This document shows, piece after piece, positions 16,803-25,427 of a stretch of 64,000 bases of DNA. The stretch is from JABMMZ01 sp040403495 (GTDB lineage Bacteria; Bacteroidota; Bacteroidia; NS11-12g; UBA955): positions 44,102-108,101 of the forward strand of contig JBBAKM010000006.1 of NCBI GenBank assembly GCA_040403495.1, given 5' to 3'. Position 1 is the first letter of the stretch; each line of letters opens with the position of its first letter. The notes beneath the pieces were generated by a model. That model saw nothing but the letters and a program-made list of their open reading frames with translations, was not told the origin of the DNA and searched no databases. The position numbers and the translations under genes were made by a program.

Positions 16803-16831
16803 ATGATAAATATCAGTTTTAACAATAATTA

Positions 16832-18889
16832 TTATACAGAGTGCTTGATTTTAAGATAATTATAAAATTCTTCTTGGGAGCGAATTGATGGAACTTTAGT
16901 TGGTTTATAGTCGTTAATTTGGTAAGTGTCTATTATTCTAGCCTTAGTATTATCACTTTGTTGAATATCAAAGAGCGCTCTAATATCATTTTTGATATTT
17001 GTATCTATAACGGGGAATGTAACTTCGACTCTGTTGTCAATATTACGGGTCATTAAATCCGCAGAACCCATATAAATTTTTTCTTTACCCCCATTTCCAA
17101 AAATATAAATTCGAGCATGTTCCAAAAATTTATCGACTATACTTATTGCTGAGATAGGATTTTTGACTGAAGAAAAGTCAGGATTAAGACAACAGATACC
17201 TCGAATAATTAAATCAACTTTTACACCTGCTCGTGAAGCTTCATATAATTTATCAATCATTTGCTCATCAACCAAACTATTCATTTTAAACTTGATATAG
17301 GCAGGATTTCCTGACTTTTTATGAGCAATTTCATTGTCTATCATTTCAATAAATTTACTACGCATATTTATTGGAGAGACAATTAATTGATTAAACTTAT
17401 ATTTTTCTGGTTTAAAATCTTGAATAAATGCAAACACTTTGTTTATCTCAGCAGTCAATTTTTTATTAGATGTTAAGATTGAGTGGTCACAATAAATTTT
17501 GGCTGTGTCACCGTTGTAATTCCCTGTGCCCATATGAGCATAAAAATTACTTACCTTGTTTTCTTTTCTCTCAATTATACACAGCTTGGTATGCACTTTG
17601 TAACCAGGAATGCCATAGATAACAGTTGCCCCTTCCTCTTTCAATTTGTTACTCCAAAAAATATTATGTTCTTCATCAAAACGGGCTTTAATTTCCATTA
17701 AAACAATTACTTTTTTGCCATTTTTAACAGCATTTATAAGTGCATTTACCACATTCGAATTTTCTGCAACTCGGTATAATGTAATTTTTATTGTCGTTAC
17801 ATTGGGGTCAATTGCAGCTTCCCTCAACAATCGGACAACATAGGCAAAGGGTTGATAAGGATGGCTTAACAAAATGTCTTTTGTTTTAATTACATCAAAA
17901 ATAGAACGGGCATTGTCAAGGTCTTTTATATAAAGAGGTTCAACGGGTTTATATTTTAAGTTCAACTTTTTTATACTTGGAAAACTTATAAAATCCCTAA
18001 AATTGTGATAACGTTGTCCTGGAATTAACTCTTCAGATTTGATTTTTAATTTTTGATTAATAAATTTGAGCAAATCATTGGGAATTTCATTGTCATAAAT
18101 CAATCTAACCGGCTCACCTTTCTTACGAAGTTTTAGTGAGTTTTTCATATAATCCACTATATCAACAGATAAGTCACTTTCAATATCAATTTCTGCATCT
18201 CGGGTCAATTTAATAGTGTAAGCCTCAAATTGATCGTATTCAAAACTTGAAAAAATAACATCTAAATTTGCTCTAATTACATCGTCAATAAACATCACAT
18301 AAGTAGTTCCACCCTCCTCTTTTAATAAATAAAAACGTTTTTTCAACTTAGTGGGCAATGGAATTAATGCAAATTTTTTAGCTTTTGTCAACTTATTGCT
18401 CAGTTTACACGCCAAATAAATAGTATTGTCTCTTAAAAAAGGAAAACTTCTTTTAACATCTAGTATTAGAGGGAAAATTGTATTTATGATTTCCTCTTTA
18501 AAATATTTCCTTACTTCTAGCAATTGTTGAGAATTCAATCTCTTTTCATCAATAAAATAAACTTTTTTCCCTTTTAACTCATCAATAATATCTTCATAAA
18601 TTTTATTGAATTTAGCTTGTTGAATTATTACTTTATTATGGATATCAATCAGTAAGTCTTGAATTTGTTTTTTATTAATTGGCTGTTCTTTAGTGCTTTT
18701 AACTTGTAATAATCTTTTGTTTGTTGCTACTCTAACCCTAAAAAATTCGTCGAGATTTGATGAAAAAATCCCCAAAAATTTTAATCGCTCCAAAAGTGGA
18801 ACAGTCTTGTCATTAGCCTCCTGCAATACTCTATCGTTAAACGACAACCAACTCAACTCTCTATTTATTAATTTTACTTTTTTTGCCAT
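16832..18889 (-). CDS. ppk1: Polyphosphate kinase 1
   Basis: 685 residues, normal length. The N-terminal domain has INRELSWLSFNDRVLQEA and FLGIFSSNLDEFF (about 8-50). The catalytic C-terminal phospholipase-D-like halves carry HPYQPF, ITLYRVAENS, EIKARFDEEHNI, and the phosphorylated His H433 (GYKVHTKLC) with the second His H591 (LEHARIYIFGNGG). It reversibly makes polyphosphate from ATP in the cytoplasm. It starts 4 bp after the stop of the endonuclease-like gene, so the two are probably co-transcribed. A class-III-like PPK2 is encoded elsewhere in the window. Confidence 0.96.
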   Translation of the reverse strand: MAKKVKLINRELSWLSFNDRVLQEANDKTVPLLERLKFLGIFSSNLDEFFRVRVATNKRLLQVKSTKEQPINKKQIQDLLIDIHNKVIIQQAKFNKIYEDIIDELKGKKVYFIDEKRLNSQQLLEVRKYFKEEIINTIFPLILDVKRSFPFLRDNTIYLACKLSNKLTKAKKFALIPLPTKLKKRFYLLKEEGGTTYVMFIDDVIRANLDVIFSSFEYDQFEAYTIKLTRDAEIDIESDLSVDIVDYMKNSLKLRKKGEPVRLIYDNEIPNDLLKFINQKLKIKSEELIPGQRYHNFRDFISFPSIKKLNLKYKPVEPLYIKDLDNARSIFDVIKTKDILLSHPYQPFAYVVRLLREAAIDPNVTTIKITLYRVAENSNVVNALINAVKNGKKVIVLMEIKARFDEEHNIFWSNKLKEEGATVIYGIPGYKVHTKLCIIERKENKVSNFYAHMGTGNYNGDTAKIYCDHSILTSNKKLTAEINKVFAFIQDFKPEKYKFNQLIVSPINMRSKFIEMIDNEIAHKKSGNPAYIKFKMNSLVDEQMIDKLYEASRAGVKVDLIIRGICCLNPDFSSVKNPISAISIVDKFLEHARIYIFGNGGKEKIYMGSADLMTRNIDNRVEVTFPVIDTNIKNDIRALFDIQQSDNTKARIIDTYQINDYKPTKVPSIRSQEEFYNYLKIKHSV

Positions 18890-18893
18890 TTTA

Positions 18894-19907
18894 TCAATTT
18901 AATTTTAATACGATTGGTAAATGATCACTAAAACCATTTTTCCATTCTGTTCCTTCATAATTTCTATAAGGTACTAATTTGCCTTTTTTTGTTCGCTTGA
19001 GCAACCAATCTGGTTTATAGACACTCACACAGTTTGAATTTTCATTAATATTGTATTTCTCTACTAGTGAAATACTTACAATAAATTGGTCCAACTTCTC
19101 CCACTTTCTTTGGTAGTTATAAGACCCTAGTTCTTTGTTTGAATTCCACATTAGGTTATAAAGATTAGTTTCTTGTTTAGAATTAAGCGAATGTGCATTT
19201 AAAGATTTAGACAAAGAAACATCCCAAGGCTGATCATTAAAATCACCCATTACAATCCAATGTTTATCAACACCAATACCTTTCATCCATTTTGAACAAA
19301 CCTCTGCAACTTGAATTCTTTTTTCTTGCGAAACCACAGCGCCTCCTCGTCTGGAAGGGAAATGAGCTAGCATAAAATTTATTGTATCGAGGTTATCTAA
19401 CGACTTACATTGCACATACAACAAGTCACGAGTTTTGCCATTTGGCTGACTATTAAAATAGACGGGAATGGGTTTAGAATTTAAAACAACCCATTTTTTT
19501 TTATTGTAGGCAAAACCAACATCAATTCCTCGTTCATCAGGTGAATCAAAGTGGACTATATTATAATCGTTTAAAGGCGATACAGTTTTAAACAAATCTT
19601 CCAAAACATGTCTATTTTCAATTTCACAAAAACCTAAAAAATCAGGTAATTCTTTAGATTGAGATTTGATAACACGAGCTATATTGTTTATTTTCGATTG
19701 ATATTTAAAAGTATTCCAATTCAATTTTCCTGAGGGTGTAAAATCATCGTCATTTTTAGACAAATCATTCAATGTATCGAACAAATTTTCTACATTATAC
19801 CACATCAATGAAACGGCATTGTTTTTCTTTTTGGTTTGATAATCAAAACTTAAGCACGTCCAAAGCAAAATAGAAACTCCACCAATCACCCATATTCTTT
19901 TCAACAT
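18894..19907 (-). CDS. Endonuclease/exonuclease/phosphatase family protein
   Basis: 337 residues. A hydrophobic N-terminus (ISILLWTCLSF, Cys at about residue 18) suggests export or a lipid anchor. The EEP fold shows MWYNVENLFDT (Asn), FCEIENRHVL (catalytic Glu), AHFPSRRGG, VMGDFNDQPWD and FSDHLPIV (catalytic Asp-His). Relatives are secreted or surface nucleases and phosphodiesterases. Upstream of ppk1 by 4 bp on the same strand, divergent from glmM. Substrate not known. Confidence 0.85.
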   Translation of the reverse strand: MLKRIWVIGGVSILLWTCLSFDYQTKKKNNAVSLMWYNVENLFDTLNDLSKNDDDFTPSGKLNWNTFKYQSKINNIARVIKSQSKELPDFLGFCEIENRHVLEDLFKTVSPLNDYNIVHFDSPDERGIDVGFAYNKKKWVVLNSKPIPVYFNSQPNGKTRDLLYVQCKSLDNLDTINFMLAHFPSRRGGAVVSQEKRIQVAEVCSKWMKGIGVDKHWIVMGDFNDQPWDVSLSKSLNAHSLNSKQETNLYNLMWNSNKELGSYNYQRKWEKLDQFIVSISLVEKYNINENSNCVSVYKPDWLLKRTKKGKLVPYRNYEGTEWKNGFSDHLPIVLKLN

Positions 19908-20024
19908 TCAACTGCAAATTAAGGAAATTTTTAATAAAACAATATGAATTTAACATGAAAATTACAATAATCTTTCAACATTTTACTTGTTAGTAATCTT
20001 TTTAGAGTACAAGCAAAAAAGAAG

Positions 20025-20032
20025 TAAATTTG
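20025..20032 (+). promoter_or_regulatory. Promoter -7 element for glmM
   Basis: TAAATTTG matches TAnnTTTG exactly, 18 bp before the ATG at 20050. No TTTG at the expected -33 distance, only a T-rich stretch. Confidence 0.45.
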
Positions 20033-20049
20033 CAGTCCAATTTTAAAAA

Positions 20050-21438
20050 ATGACACTAATAAAATCAATCTCAGGCTTTAGAGGAACAATAGGCGGAAAA
20101 ACAGGTGACAACCTGACCCCCATCGATGTTGTTAAATTTGCTTCGGCCTATGCTTGGTGGGTAAAAACTGAACTAAATGGGACTACTATAATATTAGGAA
20201 GAGATGCGCGTGTATCAGGGCCTATTATTTCTGACTTAGTTTCTTCTACAATCCTCGCTATGGGCTTAAATGTTATTGACTTAGGCCTATCTACTACTCC
20301 TACTGTGGAAATGGCTGTAATGTTAGAAAAAGCAGATGGTGGTATTATTTTAACCGCTAGTCACAATCCTAAACAATGGAATGCATTAAAATTGCTTAAC
20401 AATAAAGGTGAATTTATTTCGGCAACGGAAGCTGAAAAAGTACTTGCAATTGTTGAAGAAGAACCTTTTGTGTTCGCTGAAATTAATGCTTTGGGTAAAT
20501 ATTCAAAAAACAATCAATACTTAGAAAAACATATTGATGAAATTCTTAAACTGCCTTTAGTAGATGTTGCTGCAATAAAAGAGAAAAACTATAAAATCGC
20601 TGTAGATGCTGTCAATTCCTCAGGCGGTATAGCTGTTCCAATGTTACTAAGAAAATTGGGGGTTGACAATATCGTTGAAATCAATTGCGAACCTACGGGT
20701 TTGTTCGCTCATAATCCAGAACCGCTTCCTGAACATTTATCTCAATTATCAACTTTGGTTAAAACCGAAAAGTGCCATCTAGGCATCAGTGTTGACCCCG
20801 ATGTTGACCGTTTGGCTTTTGTATGCGAAGATGGTGAAATGTTTGGTGAAGAATATACTTTAGTTGCGGTTGCTGATTATGTGTTAAGAAACACAACAAA
20901 TGGAAATACCGTTTCGAATCTTTCATCAACAAGAGCACTTAAAGACATTACTGAAAAATTGGGTGGAAAATACACTGCCAGTGCAGTTGGTGAAGTGAAT
21001 GTAGTAACTGTGATGAAAGAAACCAATGCGGTTATAGGTGGTGAAGGAAATGGTGGTATTATCTATCCTGAGCTTCATTACGGAAGAGATGCTTTAGTTG
21101 GTATTGCCTTATTTTTAACTCATTTAGCTAAACTTAATAAAACTTGTAAGGCTTTAAAAATTTCTTACCCTAGTTATATCATTTCAAAAAACAAGGTTGA
21201 GTTGAGCGATTCTATTAATGCAGATGATGTGTTAGAGAAAATAAAAGACAAGTACAGTAAGTTTCCAATCAATACAGAAGACGGCGTAAAAATTGATTTT
21301 GATGAAGAGTGGATTCACTTGCGTAAATCAAACACAGAACCAATTATCCGAATTTATGCTGAAAGCAAATCGGAAACAACTGCACGCAACTTAACGACAA
21401 AAATTATTAAAGATATTGGTGAAATCGCCAAAAGTTAG
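20050..21438 (+). CDS. glmM: Phosphoglucosamine mutase
   Basis: 462 residues, alpha-D-phosphohexomutase family. The phosphoserine loop TASHNPKQWNALK has S104. The metal-binding loop is SVDPDVDRLAF, the sugar-binding loop GEGNGGII, and the phosphate-binding loop RKSNTEPIIRIY near the C-terminus. In Bacteroidota this form serves as GlmM, converting glucosamine-6-P to glucosamine-1-P for UDP-GlcNAc and peptidoglycan; phosphomannomutase activity cannot be ruled out from sequence alone. It is monocistronic with its own promoter. Confidence 0.9.
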   Translation: MTLIKSISGFRGTIGGKTGDNLTPIDVVKFASAYAWWVKTELNGTTIILGRDARVSGPIISDLVSSTILAMGLNVIDLGLSTTPTVEMAVMLEKADGGIILTASHNPKQWNALKLLNNKGEFISATEAEKVLAIVEEEPFVFAEINALGKYSKNNQYLEKHIDEILKLPLVDVAAIKEKNYKIAVDAVNSSGGIAVPMLLRKLGVDNIVEINCEPTGLFAHNPEPLPEHLSQLSTLVKTEKCHLGISVDPDVDRLAFVCEDGEMFGEEYTLVAVADYVLRNTTNGNTVSNLSSTRALKDITEKLGGKYTASAVGEVNVVTVMKETNAVIGGEGNGGIIYPELHYGRDALVGIALFLTHLAKLNKTCKALKISYPSYIISKNKVELSDSINADDVLEKIKDKYSKFPINTEDGVKIDFDEEWIHLRKSNTEPIIRIYAESKSETTARNLTTKIIKDIGEIAKS

Positions 21439-21501
21439 TTGAGCATTCTATTGTCAATAATTCCAATAGAATTTCAATTAATTTAAATTAAGATATTTTA
21501 A

Positions 21502-21509
21502 TACCTTTG
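21502..21509 (+). promoter_or_regulatory. Promoter -7 element for ychF
   Basis: TACCTTTG matches TAnnTTTG exactly, 37 bp before the ATG at 21546. No clear -33 TTTG. Confidence 0.45.
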
Positions 21510-21545
21510 TCCCTCAAAAAAATTCAAACCAAGTAAATAAATAAT

Positions 21546-22646
21546 ATGTCATTGCAATGCGGTATCGTTGGCTTGCCCAATGTTGGAAAATCTACCTTAT
21601 TTAATTGTTTAAGTAATGCAAAAGCACAAGCTGCTAACTTCCCTTTTTGTACTATAGAACCTAATGTTGGCGTTATTACTGTTCCCGATGAGCGTTTAAC
21701 AACCCTTACTGAAATTGCCAAACCCCAAAGTATTGTTCCTGCTACAGTTGAAATAGTTGACATTGCCGGATTGGTAAAAGGAGCTAGTAAAGGCGAAGGA
21801 TTAGGTAATCAATTTTTGGGAAATATTAAAAGTACCAATGCAATCATTCACGTATTAAGATGTTTCGAAAATGACAATATTATTCACGTAGACGGTTCTG
21901 TCAATCCAATAAGAGATAAAGAAATCATTGACACTGAATTACAGTTGAAAGATTTAGATACCGTTGAAAAATCAATGCTTAAAATTGCTAAACAAGCAAA
22001 AGCTGGCGACAAAGAAGCTGTTAAAGTTTTGGATGCATGCGAAAAATACAAATCGCATTTAGAAAAAGGTTTAAACATCCGCACAATGGAAGGATTAACT
22101 GAAGAGCAAATCGAGTTAACATCTGATTTTAATTTACTGACTTCAAAGCCCGTATTGTATGTGTGCAATGTTGATGAAAAAGGATTACCAAACGGTAATG
22201 CTTGGGTTGATCAAATTAGAGAAATCGCCAAAGGTGAAAATGCCGAGGTATTAGTAATATGTGCTGCTGCAGAGGCGGAGATTGCAGAATTGGAAGATGC
22301 AGAAGAGCGTTCAGTATTTTTGGCTGATTTAGGTTTACAGGAAAGTGGTGTTGCCAAATTGATAAAAGCGGCATACCGTATATTGAACTATATAACCTAC
22401 TTTACTGTTGGTGAAAAAGAAGTAAGAGCATGGACAATTACCCGTGGAATGAAAGCGCCGCAAGCAGCAGGTGTTATTCACAGTGACTTTGAAAAAGGAT
22501 TTATTAGAGCTGAGGTGATTCAATATGACGATTACGTGAAATACAGATCAGAGCCAGCGATAAAAGAAGCAGGTAAAATGGGGGTTGAAGGCAAAGAGTA
22601 CGTTGTTCAAGATGGTGATTGTATGCACTTTAGATTTAACGTATAA
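21546..22646 (+). CDS. ychF: Redox-regulated ATPase YchF
   Basis: 366 residues. Obg/YchF-family G domain with GLPNVGKST (about 9-17), the switch/G3 region IVDIAGLVKGASKGEGLGNQFL, and the altered G4 position of YchF proteins (VCNVDE in place of NKxD), which explains the ATP preference. A coiled-coil insertion follows (KQAKAGDKEAVKVLDACEKY), then the TGS domain with FTVGEKEVRAWTI and EFYV-like end VVQDGDCMHFRF. It is a ribosome-associated ATPase in stress responses. It lies directly upstream of tRNA-Lys. Confidence 0.96.
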   Translation: MSLQCGIVGLPNVGKSTLFNCLSNAKAQAANFPFCTIEPNVGVITVPDERLTTLTEIAKPQSIVPATVEIVDIAGLVKGASKGEGLGNQFLGNIKSTNAIIHVLRCFENDNIIHVDGSVNPIRDKEIIDTELQLKDLDTVEKSMLKIAKQAKAGDKEAVKVLDACEKYKSHLEKGLNIRTMEGLTEEQIELTSDFNLLTSKPVLYVCNVDEKGLPNGNAWVDQIREIAKGENAEVLVICAAAEAEIAELEDAEERSVFLADLGLQESGVAKLIKAAYRILNYITYFTVGEKEVRAWTITRGMKAPQAAGVIHSDFEKGFIRAEVIQYDDYVKYRSEPAIKEAGKMGVEGKEYVVQDGDCMHFRFNV

Positions 22647-22672
22647 AATAATCATTTTTTTTTCAAAAAAAC

Positions 22673-22704
22673 TTTGATTTAATCCAATAATAACATTACA
22701 TTTG
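22673..22704 (+). promoter_or_regulatory. Promoter of the tRNA-Lys gene
   Basis: TTTG at 22673-22676, a spacer of exactly 20 bp, and TACATTTG at 22697-22704: a full match to the Bacteroidota TTTG-N19-21-TAnnTTTG consensus. The tRNA starts 20 bp after the -7 element. Confidence 0.75.
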
Positions 22705-22724
22705 CACCACTATTAAAAACAGTC

Positions 22725-22797
22725 GATTCCGTAGCTCAGTTGGTAGAGCATTACACTTTTAATGTAGTGGTCCTGGGTTCGAGTCCCAGCGGGATCA
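22725..22797 (+). tRNA. tRNA-Lys (anticodon TTT)
   Basis: A full cloverleaf: acceptor arms GATTCCG and CGGGATC (7 bp, one G-T), D arm GCTC...GAGC, anticodon stem TTACA/TGTAG with loop CTTTTAA (anticodon TTT at 22758-22760), T arm CTGGG-TTCGAGT-CCCAG, discriminator A at 22797. No full CCA is encoded; CA follows. It has its own promoter upstream and terminator downstream. Confidence 0.97.
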
Positions 22798-22803
22798 CAA
22801 AAC

Positions 22804-22830
22804 AAAGCCTTCCATTCGGAAGGTTTTTTT
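22804..22830 (+). terminator. Rho-independent terminator after tRNA-Lys
   Basis: Hairpin with arms CCTTCC and GGAAGG around the loop ATTC, followed by seven T. A-rich bases before the stem pair with the T run. Confidence 0.88.
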
Positions 22831-23041
22831 GTGCCTTTATTTTTTTTGATTTTTTGTGAAGGAAATTTTGATTTTTCCGAAAAACAGAAACTGAAAATGA
22901 TGACTTGATGTATTGATTTTAATAGGACTGTATGTAATATAGAATGACATGGCGCTTTACTTCCCTATCTTTTTCATTATAATTACAAATGCTTAGATTT
23001 TCATAACCAATCCTAATAATATTTTGCAAATTGTATTTCTA

Positions 23042-23635
23042 TTATTGGGGAGAATCCAAATTATTGTAAAATTTATCTTCTTCCCATTTTGCTGGATTGT
23101 TTATGATGTATTTCGAAATATTTTGATAGGATTGTTCATCACGAATAATGTGTTCATGGTAATTCCGTTGCCACAATTTTTCATTTAATGCAATTTGTTT
23201 GGTTACCGACGATTTATATCCACGAACAATCGCACCAATGGTTTGCGATGGTGACCGTAGGGGCGTTTTGCAAACGCCCCTACGGTCAGAATGCAATTCG
23301 TTGTTTGCGGGCGAATGCAATTCGTTGTTTGCGGGCGAATGCAATTCGCCCCTATCGAACAACCGAATAATGCCGTGCATGTGGTTGGGCATTATAACAA
23401 ATTCACACAATTCAACATTGTTTCGTATTTCGGGCGTTTTCAACCATTCATCAAACGCAATTTTCCCATTTTCGTTCAAAATCATTTCCCCATTAACAAC
23501 ATCACCAAAACGACAAATTCTGCCATGACAACAAATGGTTATAAAATAAAATCCCGCCTGTGAATAATCATATCCTTTTAATCGGATTGATCTGCGATGA
23601 TGTATATTGGGGTTATATTTTGATTTATCTTTCAT
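23042..23635 (-). CDS. REP-associated tyrosine transposase (RAYT, TnpA-REP)
   Basis: 197 residues. The Y1 HUH transposase fold shows FYFITICCHGR, the metal-binding motif MPNHMHGII with H85 and H87, LWQRNYHEHIIRDEQSY, and the catalytic tyrosine candidate Y176 in SKYIINNPAKW. This matches E. coli TnpA-REP, which has HMH and a Tyr before INPV. RAYTs are domesticated single-copy relatives of IS200/IS605 transposases that nick REP/BIME palindromes. The stretch between the HMH motif and the central helix (residues ~95-128) consists of repeat-derived sequence (HSPANNEL twice, then DRRGVCKTPLR) encoded by palindromes. No second gene or IS ends are visible. Confidence 0.9.
   Translation of the reverse strand: MKDKSKYNPNIHHRRSIRLKGYDYSQAGFYFITICCHGRICRFGDVVNGEMILNENGKIAFDEWLKTPEIRNNVELCEFVIMPNHMHGIIRLFDRGELHSPANNELHSPANNELHSDRRGVCKTPLRSPSQTIGAIVRGYKSSVTKQIALNEKLWQRNYHEHIIRDEQSYQNISKYIINNPAKWEEDKFYNNLDSPQ
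23253..23287. repeat. REP-like perfect palindrome inside the RAYT gene
   Basis: Arms of 16 bp, GACCGTAGGGGCGTTT and its exact complement, around a 3-base centre TGC. On the coding strand it encodes the DRRGVCKTPLRS stretch in frame. The core GTAGGGGCG...CGCCCCTAC is also present in the neighbouring repeats, with different inner bases but the same three-base centre. Confidence 0.85.
23291..23351. repeat. In-frame 24-bp tandem repeats with REP-like half palindromes in the RAYT gene
   Basis: Two exact 24-bp units at 23291-23314 and 23315-23338, then the first 10 bp of a third. Each unit encodes eight residues (HSPANNEL) so the frame is kept. The last unit joins a second palindrome, GGGCGAAT-GCA-ATTCGCCC, at 23333-23351, a variant of the palindrome at 23253-23287. 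Confidence 0.85.
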
Positions 23636-23766
23636 TTTTTTTGTGTTTTTACCAGAGAAACTTGTGGACTTAAATACCAGCCCAATTATTCATTTTATTC
23701 ACAAATTTGACTAATTACTTATTCCAACTTTCCCAACCAATCACATTGAATTTAAACGAAAAACTC

Positions 23767-24888
23767 CTACTCTAGCGGATTAGATTCCAATATTTTGTCT
23801 AAAAAATAATCTAAATCATCATCATTTAAATTTGAAAAAATATCATTCCAAAATTTGAAATTATGACCAATCATATCCATATCTAAATTATCGTAAAACT
23901 CATTTACAATGTCAATAGTCCAATCCATTTTAATATTAAAACAGAGACCCCTCCAATTGATTTTATCTTCGAAACGTTTTAAGGTTTGCAAATCCCATTT
24001 AACAAGTCTAGTGCAATCAAAATTATCGAAAAAACCATCGTATTGATAATATTCACAACCATTAACTATAACAGTTTTTCCGCCACTATCACTCGAATTA
24101 ACAACGATTTCAATGGATACATCATTGAGTAATATTTTGTCGTGATGTCTGTTAAAAAAATCAATAGAGAAAAAGAGCCTTTCATTGAATGCCAAACTAT
24201 TAAATTCAATTTTATCAATGTATTTTTCTACAAGAGTTTCATTCCAAGGGAAGGATTCATTTATTACCAATTGATACCAATCAAATTTGTCGGCATGTTT
24301 TTCTATAAACTCATCAGTCCAAGGCAAATAAATGTTTTTTGACAGTTGATACCAGTTAATATTAGAAAATAATTCAGCTTCAGTTTCCTTTGTTAAAAAC
24401 AGTTCAAAACCGTGTGAAAATTCTTTTAAAAGATTATTGAGTATATAATCGGCATAATTAGAAGGTGTAAAGTTTAAAATCATCTTCTTAAATTCTTCCG
24501 AGAAGTATTGATAACTATCGTCATTGAAAACTTTTTGAATCTCTTTATTGAAAATTTTACAGATTTTGGGACTAAGGAAAAGAAAATTATTTTTAAGTAA
24601 AGGCTCCCACTTTAAATATGATTTATATTTCAACAACCTTTCATCTGTCCATTTAAAATAATTTTCTTCATAAATACTAGAGTATTCATTATGCAAAATA
24701 AGGTCTTTGAACTCATCCACTAAAGACTCATCAATGGTCATTTTTGAATTTGAAACAATACTATACCAATACAATACATCCTCATACTTCCTTAGCCTTT
24801 CAATTGAAATTGGCCAATAATTACAATAATGAAATAAAAAGTTAAAGCTATTCTCTGTAAAGAATTTTTCATATTTTTCTAAGTTCAT
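23767..24888 (-). CDS. Trp-rich tandem-repeat protein of unknown function
   Basis: 373 residues, acidic, no signal peptide or membrane span. Imperfect repeats of about 22-24 residues follow a pattern of W-[TN]-[DE]-E-x-[LIF]-[LIVE]-x-K-[YH]-x-D-K-[FIL]-x-W-x-x-L-x-x-N. Clear units are FKWTDERLLKYKSYLKW, LPWTDEFIEKHADKFDW and FPWNETLVEKYIDKIEF, with degenerate ones around 300-350. Similar W-repeat proteins occur sporadically in Bacteroidota genomes with no assigned role. A solenoid or binding-surface fold is plausible. It stands alone between the RAYT gene and the tandem 108-residue genes, in the accessory part of the window. Confidence 0.7.
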   Translation of the reverse strand: MNLEKYEKFFTENSFNFLFHYCNYWPISIERLRKYEDVLYWYSIVSNSKMTIDESLVDEFKDLILHNEYSSIYEENYFKWTDERLLKYKSYLKWEPLLKNNFLFLSPKICKIFNKEIQKVFNDDSYQYFSEEFKKMILNFTPSNYADYILNNLLKEFSHGFELFLTKETEAELFSNINWYQLSKNIYLPWTDEFIEKHADKFDWYQLVINESFPWNETLVEKYIDKIEFNSLAFNERLFFSIDFFNRHHDKILLNDVSIEIVVNSSDSGGKTVIVNGCEYYQYDGFFDNFDCTRLVKWDLQTLKRFEDKINWRGLCFNIKMDWTIDIVNEFYDNLDMDMIGHNFKFWNDIFSNLNDDDLDYFLDKILESNPLE

Positions 24889-24961
24889 GTTGATAGAGCG
24901 AATATAATATTAATAAAATTGGGAAAAAATAGCTTTTAAAAATAGACTTCCTTAAATACAT

Positions 24962-24991
24962 AAAAAAAACCCTCATTTTAGAGGGGCTTTT
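24962..24991 (-). terminator. Terminator after the first 108-residue gene
   Basis: Hairpin arms CCCTC and GAGGG around a 6-base loop, with a run of eight A on the plus strand (T run in the minus-strand transcript). It lies 27 bp beyond the stop at 25018, and corresponds to the terminator after the second copy at 25829-25857. Confidence 0.75.
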
Positions 24992-25017
24992 CTTACTAAA
25001 TTAAACCAACCGTTTTA

Positions 25018-25344
25018 TTAATTGCTTTTATTGCAATTTTCCATAAGTAGTTTCTTGATTTTCCTTTGAAGACTGACAGGGATATTTACAAATTGCGGTT
25101 TGATACAATCAAAATCTCTGTTAATACATAATACTACTTTGCCTCTAACAGACAACAGGTCGCCTTCCACATTCTTTAATAAAGTTTTGTATAATTCGAT
25201 GATTTCTCTTAATACTTTTAATATATATATATTGGAGATTTCGCGACCACTTATTCCATCATAATTCACATCTACTATGTCATACACATTGTCTATTTTG
25301 TGGTAATCATACCCGATTTTTGAATTTATAAATGAGCTATACAT
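25018..25344 (-). CDS. Unrecognised 108-residue protein, tandem copy 1
   Basis: Not recognised. Soluble, mixed fold: an N-terminal strand-rich part (SSFINSKIGYDYHKID, VDVNYDGISG), a central helix (LKVLREIIELYKTLLKN), then a strand GKVVLCINRDFDC and a basic C-terminal helix (LQRKIKKLLMENC). It is about 76% identical by hand alignment to the gene at 25884-26210, exactly 866 bp away, with the same length and no gaps. Changes cluster after the central helix and include many synonymous ones, so both copies appear to be maintained. Own promoter and terminator; monocistronic. Confidence 0.75.
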   Translation of the reverse strand: MYSSFINSKIGYDYHKIDNVYDIVDVNYDGISGREISNIYILKVLREIIELYKTLLKNVEGDLLSVRGKVVLCINRDFDCIKPQFVNIPVSLQRKIKKLLMENCNKSN

Positions 25345-25427
25345 AATTATTATTATTAAATTTGTAGTACAAACTAAACTAATTATAATTTAAATAACAA
25401 GCACTTTGTATTAAATTTATATTATAA
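25291..25427. repeat. Copy 1 of a conserved promoter-leader-start block
   Basis: Covers the first ~18 codons, the leader, the promoter and about 27 bp further upstream of the copy-1 gene. It matches 26157-26293 with five mismatches, including an uninterrupted identical run of 85 bp (25295-25379 against 26161-26245). The remaining coding sequence is far more diverged. Confidence 0.85.
25370..25400 (-). promoter_or_regulatory. Promoter of tandem copy 1
   Basis: On the minus strand: TTG (plus 25398-25400), 20-bp spacer, TTAGTTTG (plus 25370-25377), one mismatch from TAnnTTTG. The same elements at the same spacing occur before copy 2. The expected transcript start is about 20 bases before the ATG at 25344. 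Confidence 0.6.

Noticed and set aside
23291..23351. Two repeats of 24 bp resembling a tiny CRISPR array
   Set aside because: Units are directly adjacent with no spacers, lie inside a coding frame, and no cas genes are present.
23188..23563. Several overlapping plus-strand open frames opposite the RAYT gene
   Set aside because: They arise because the palindromic and tandem repeats are open on both strands; none has protein-like composition, and the minus-strand frame has full transposase motifs.
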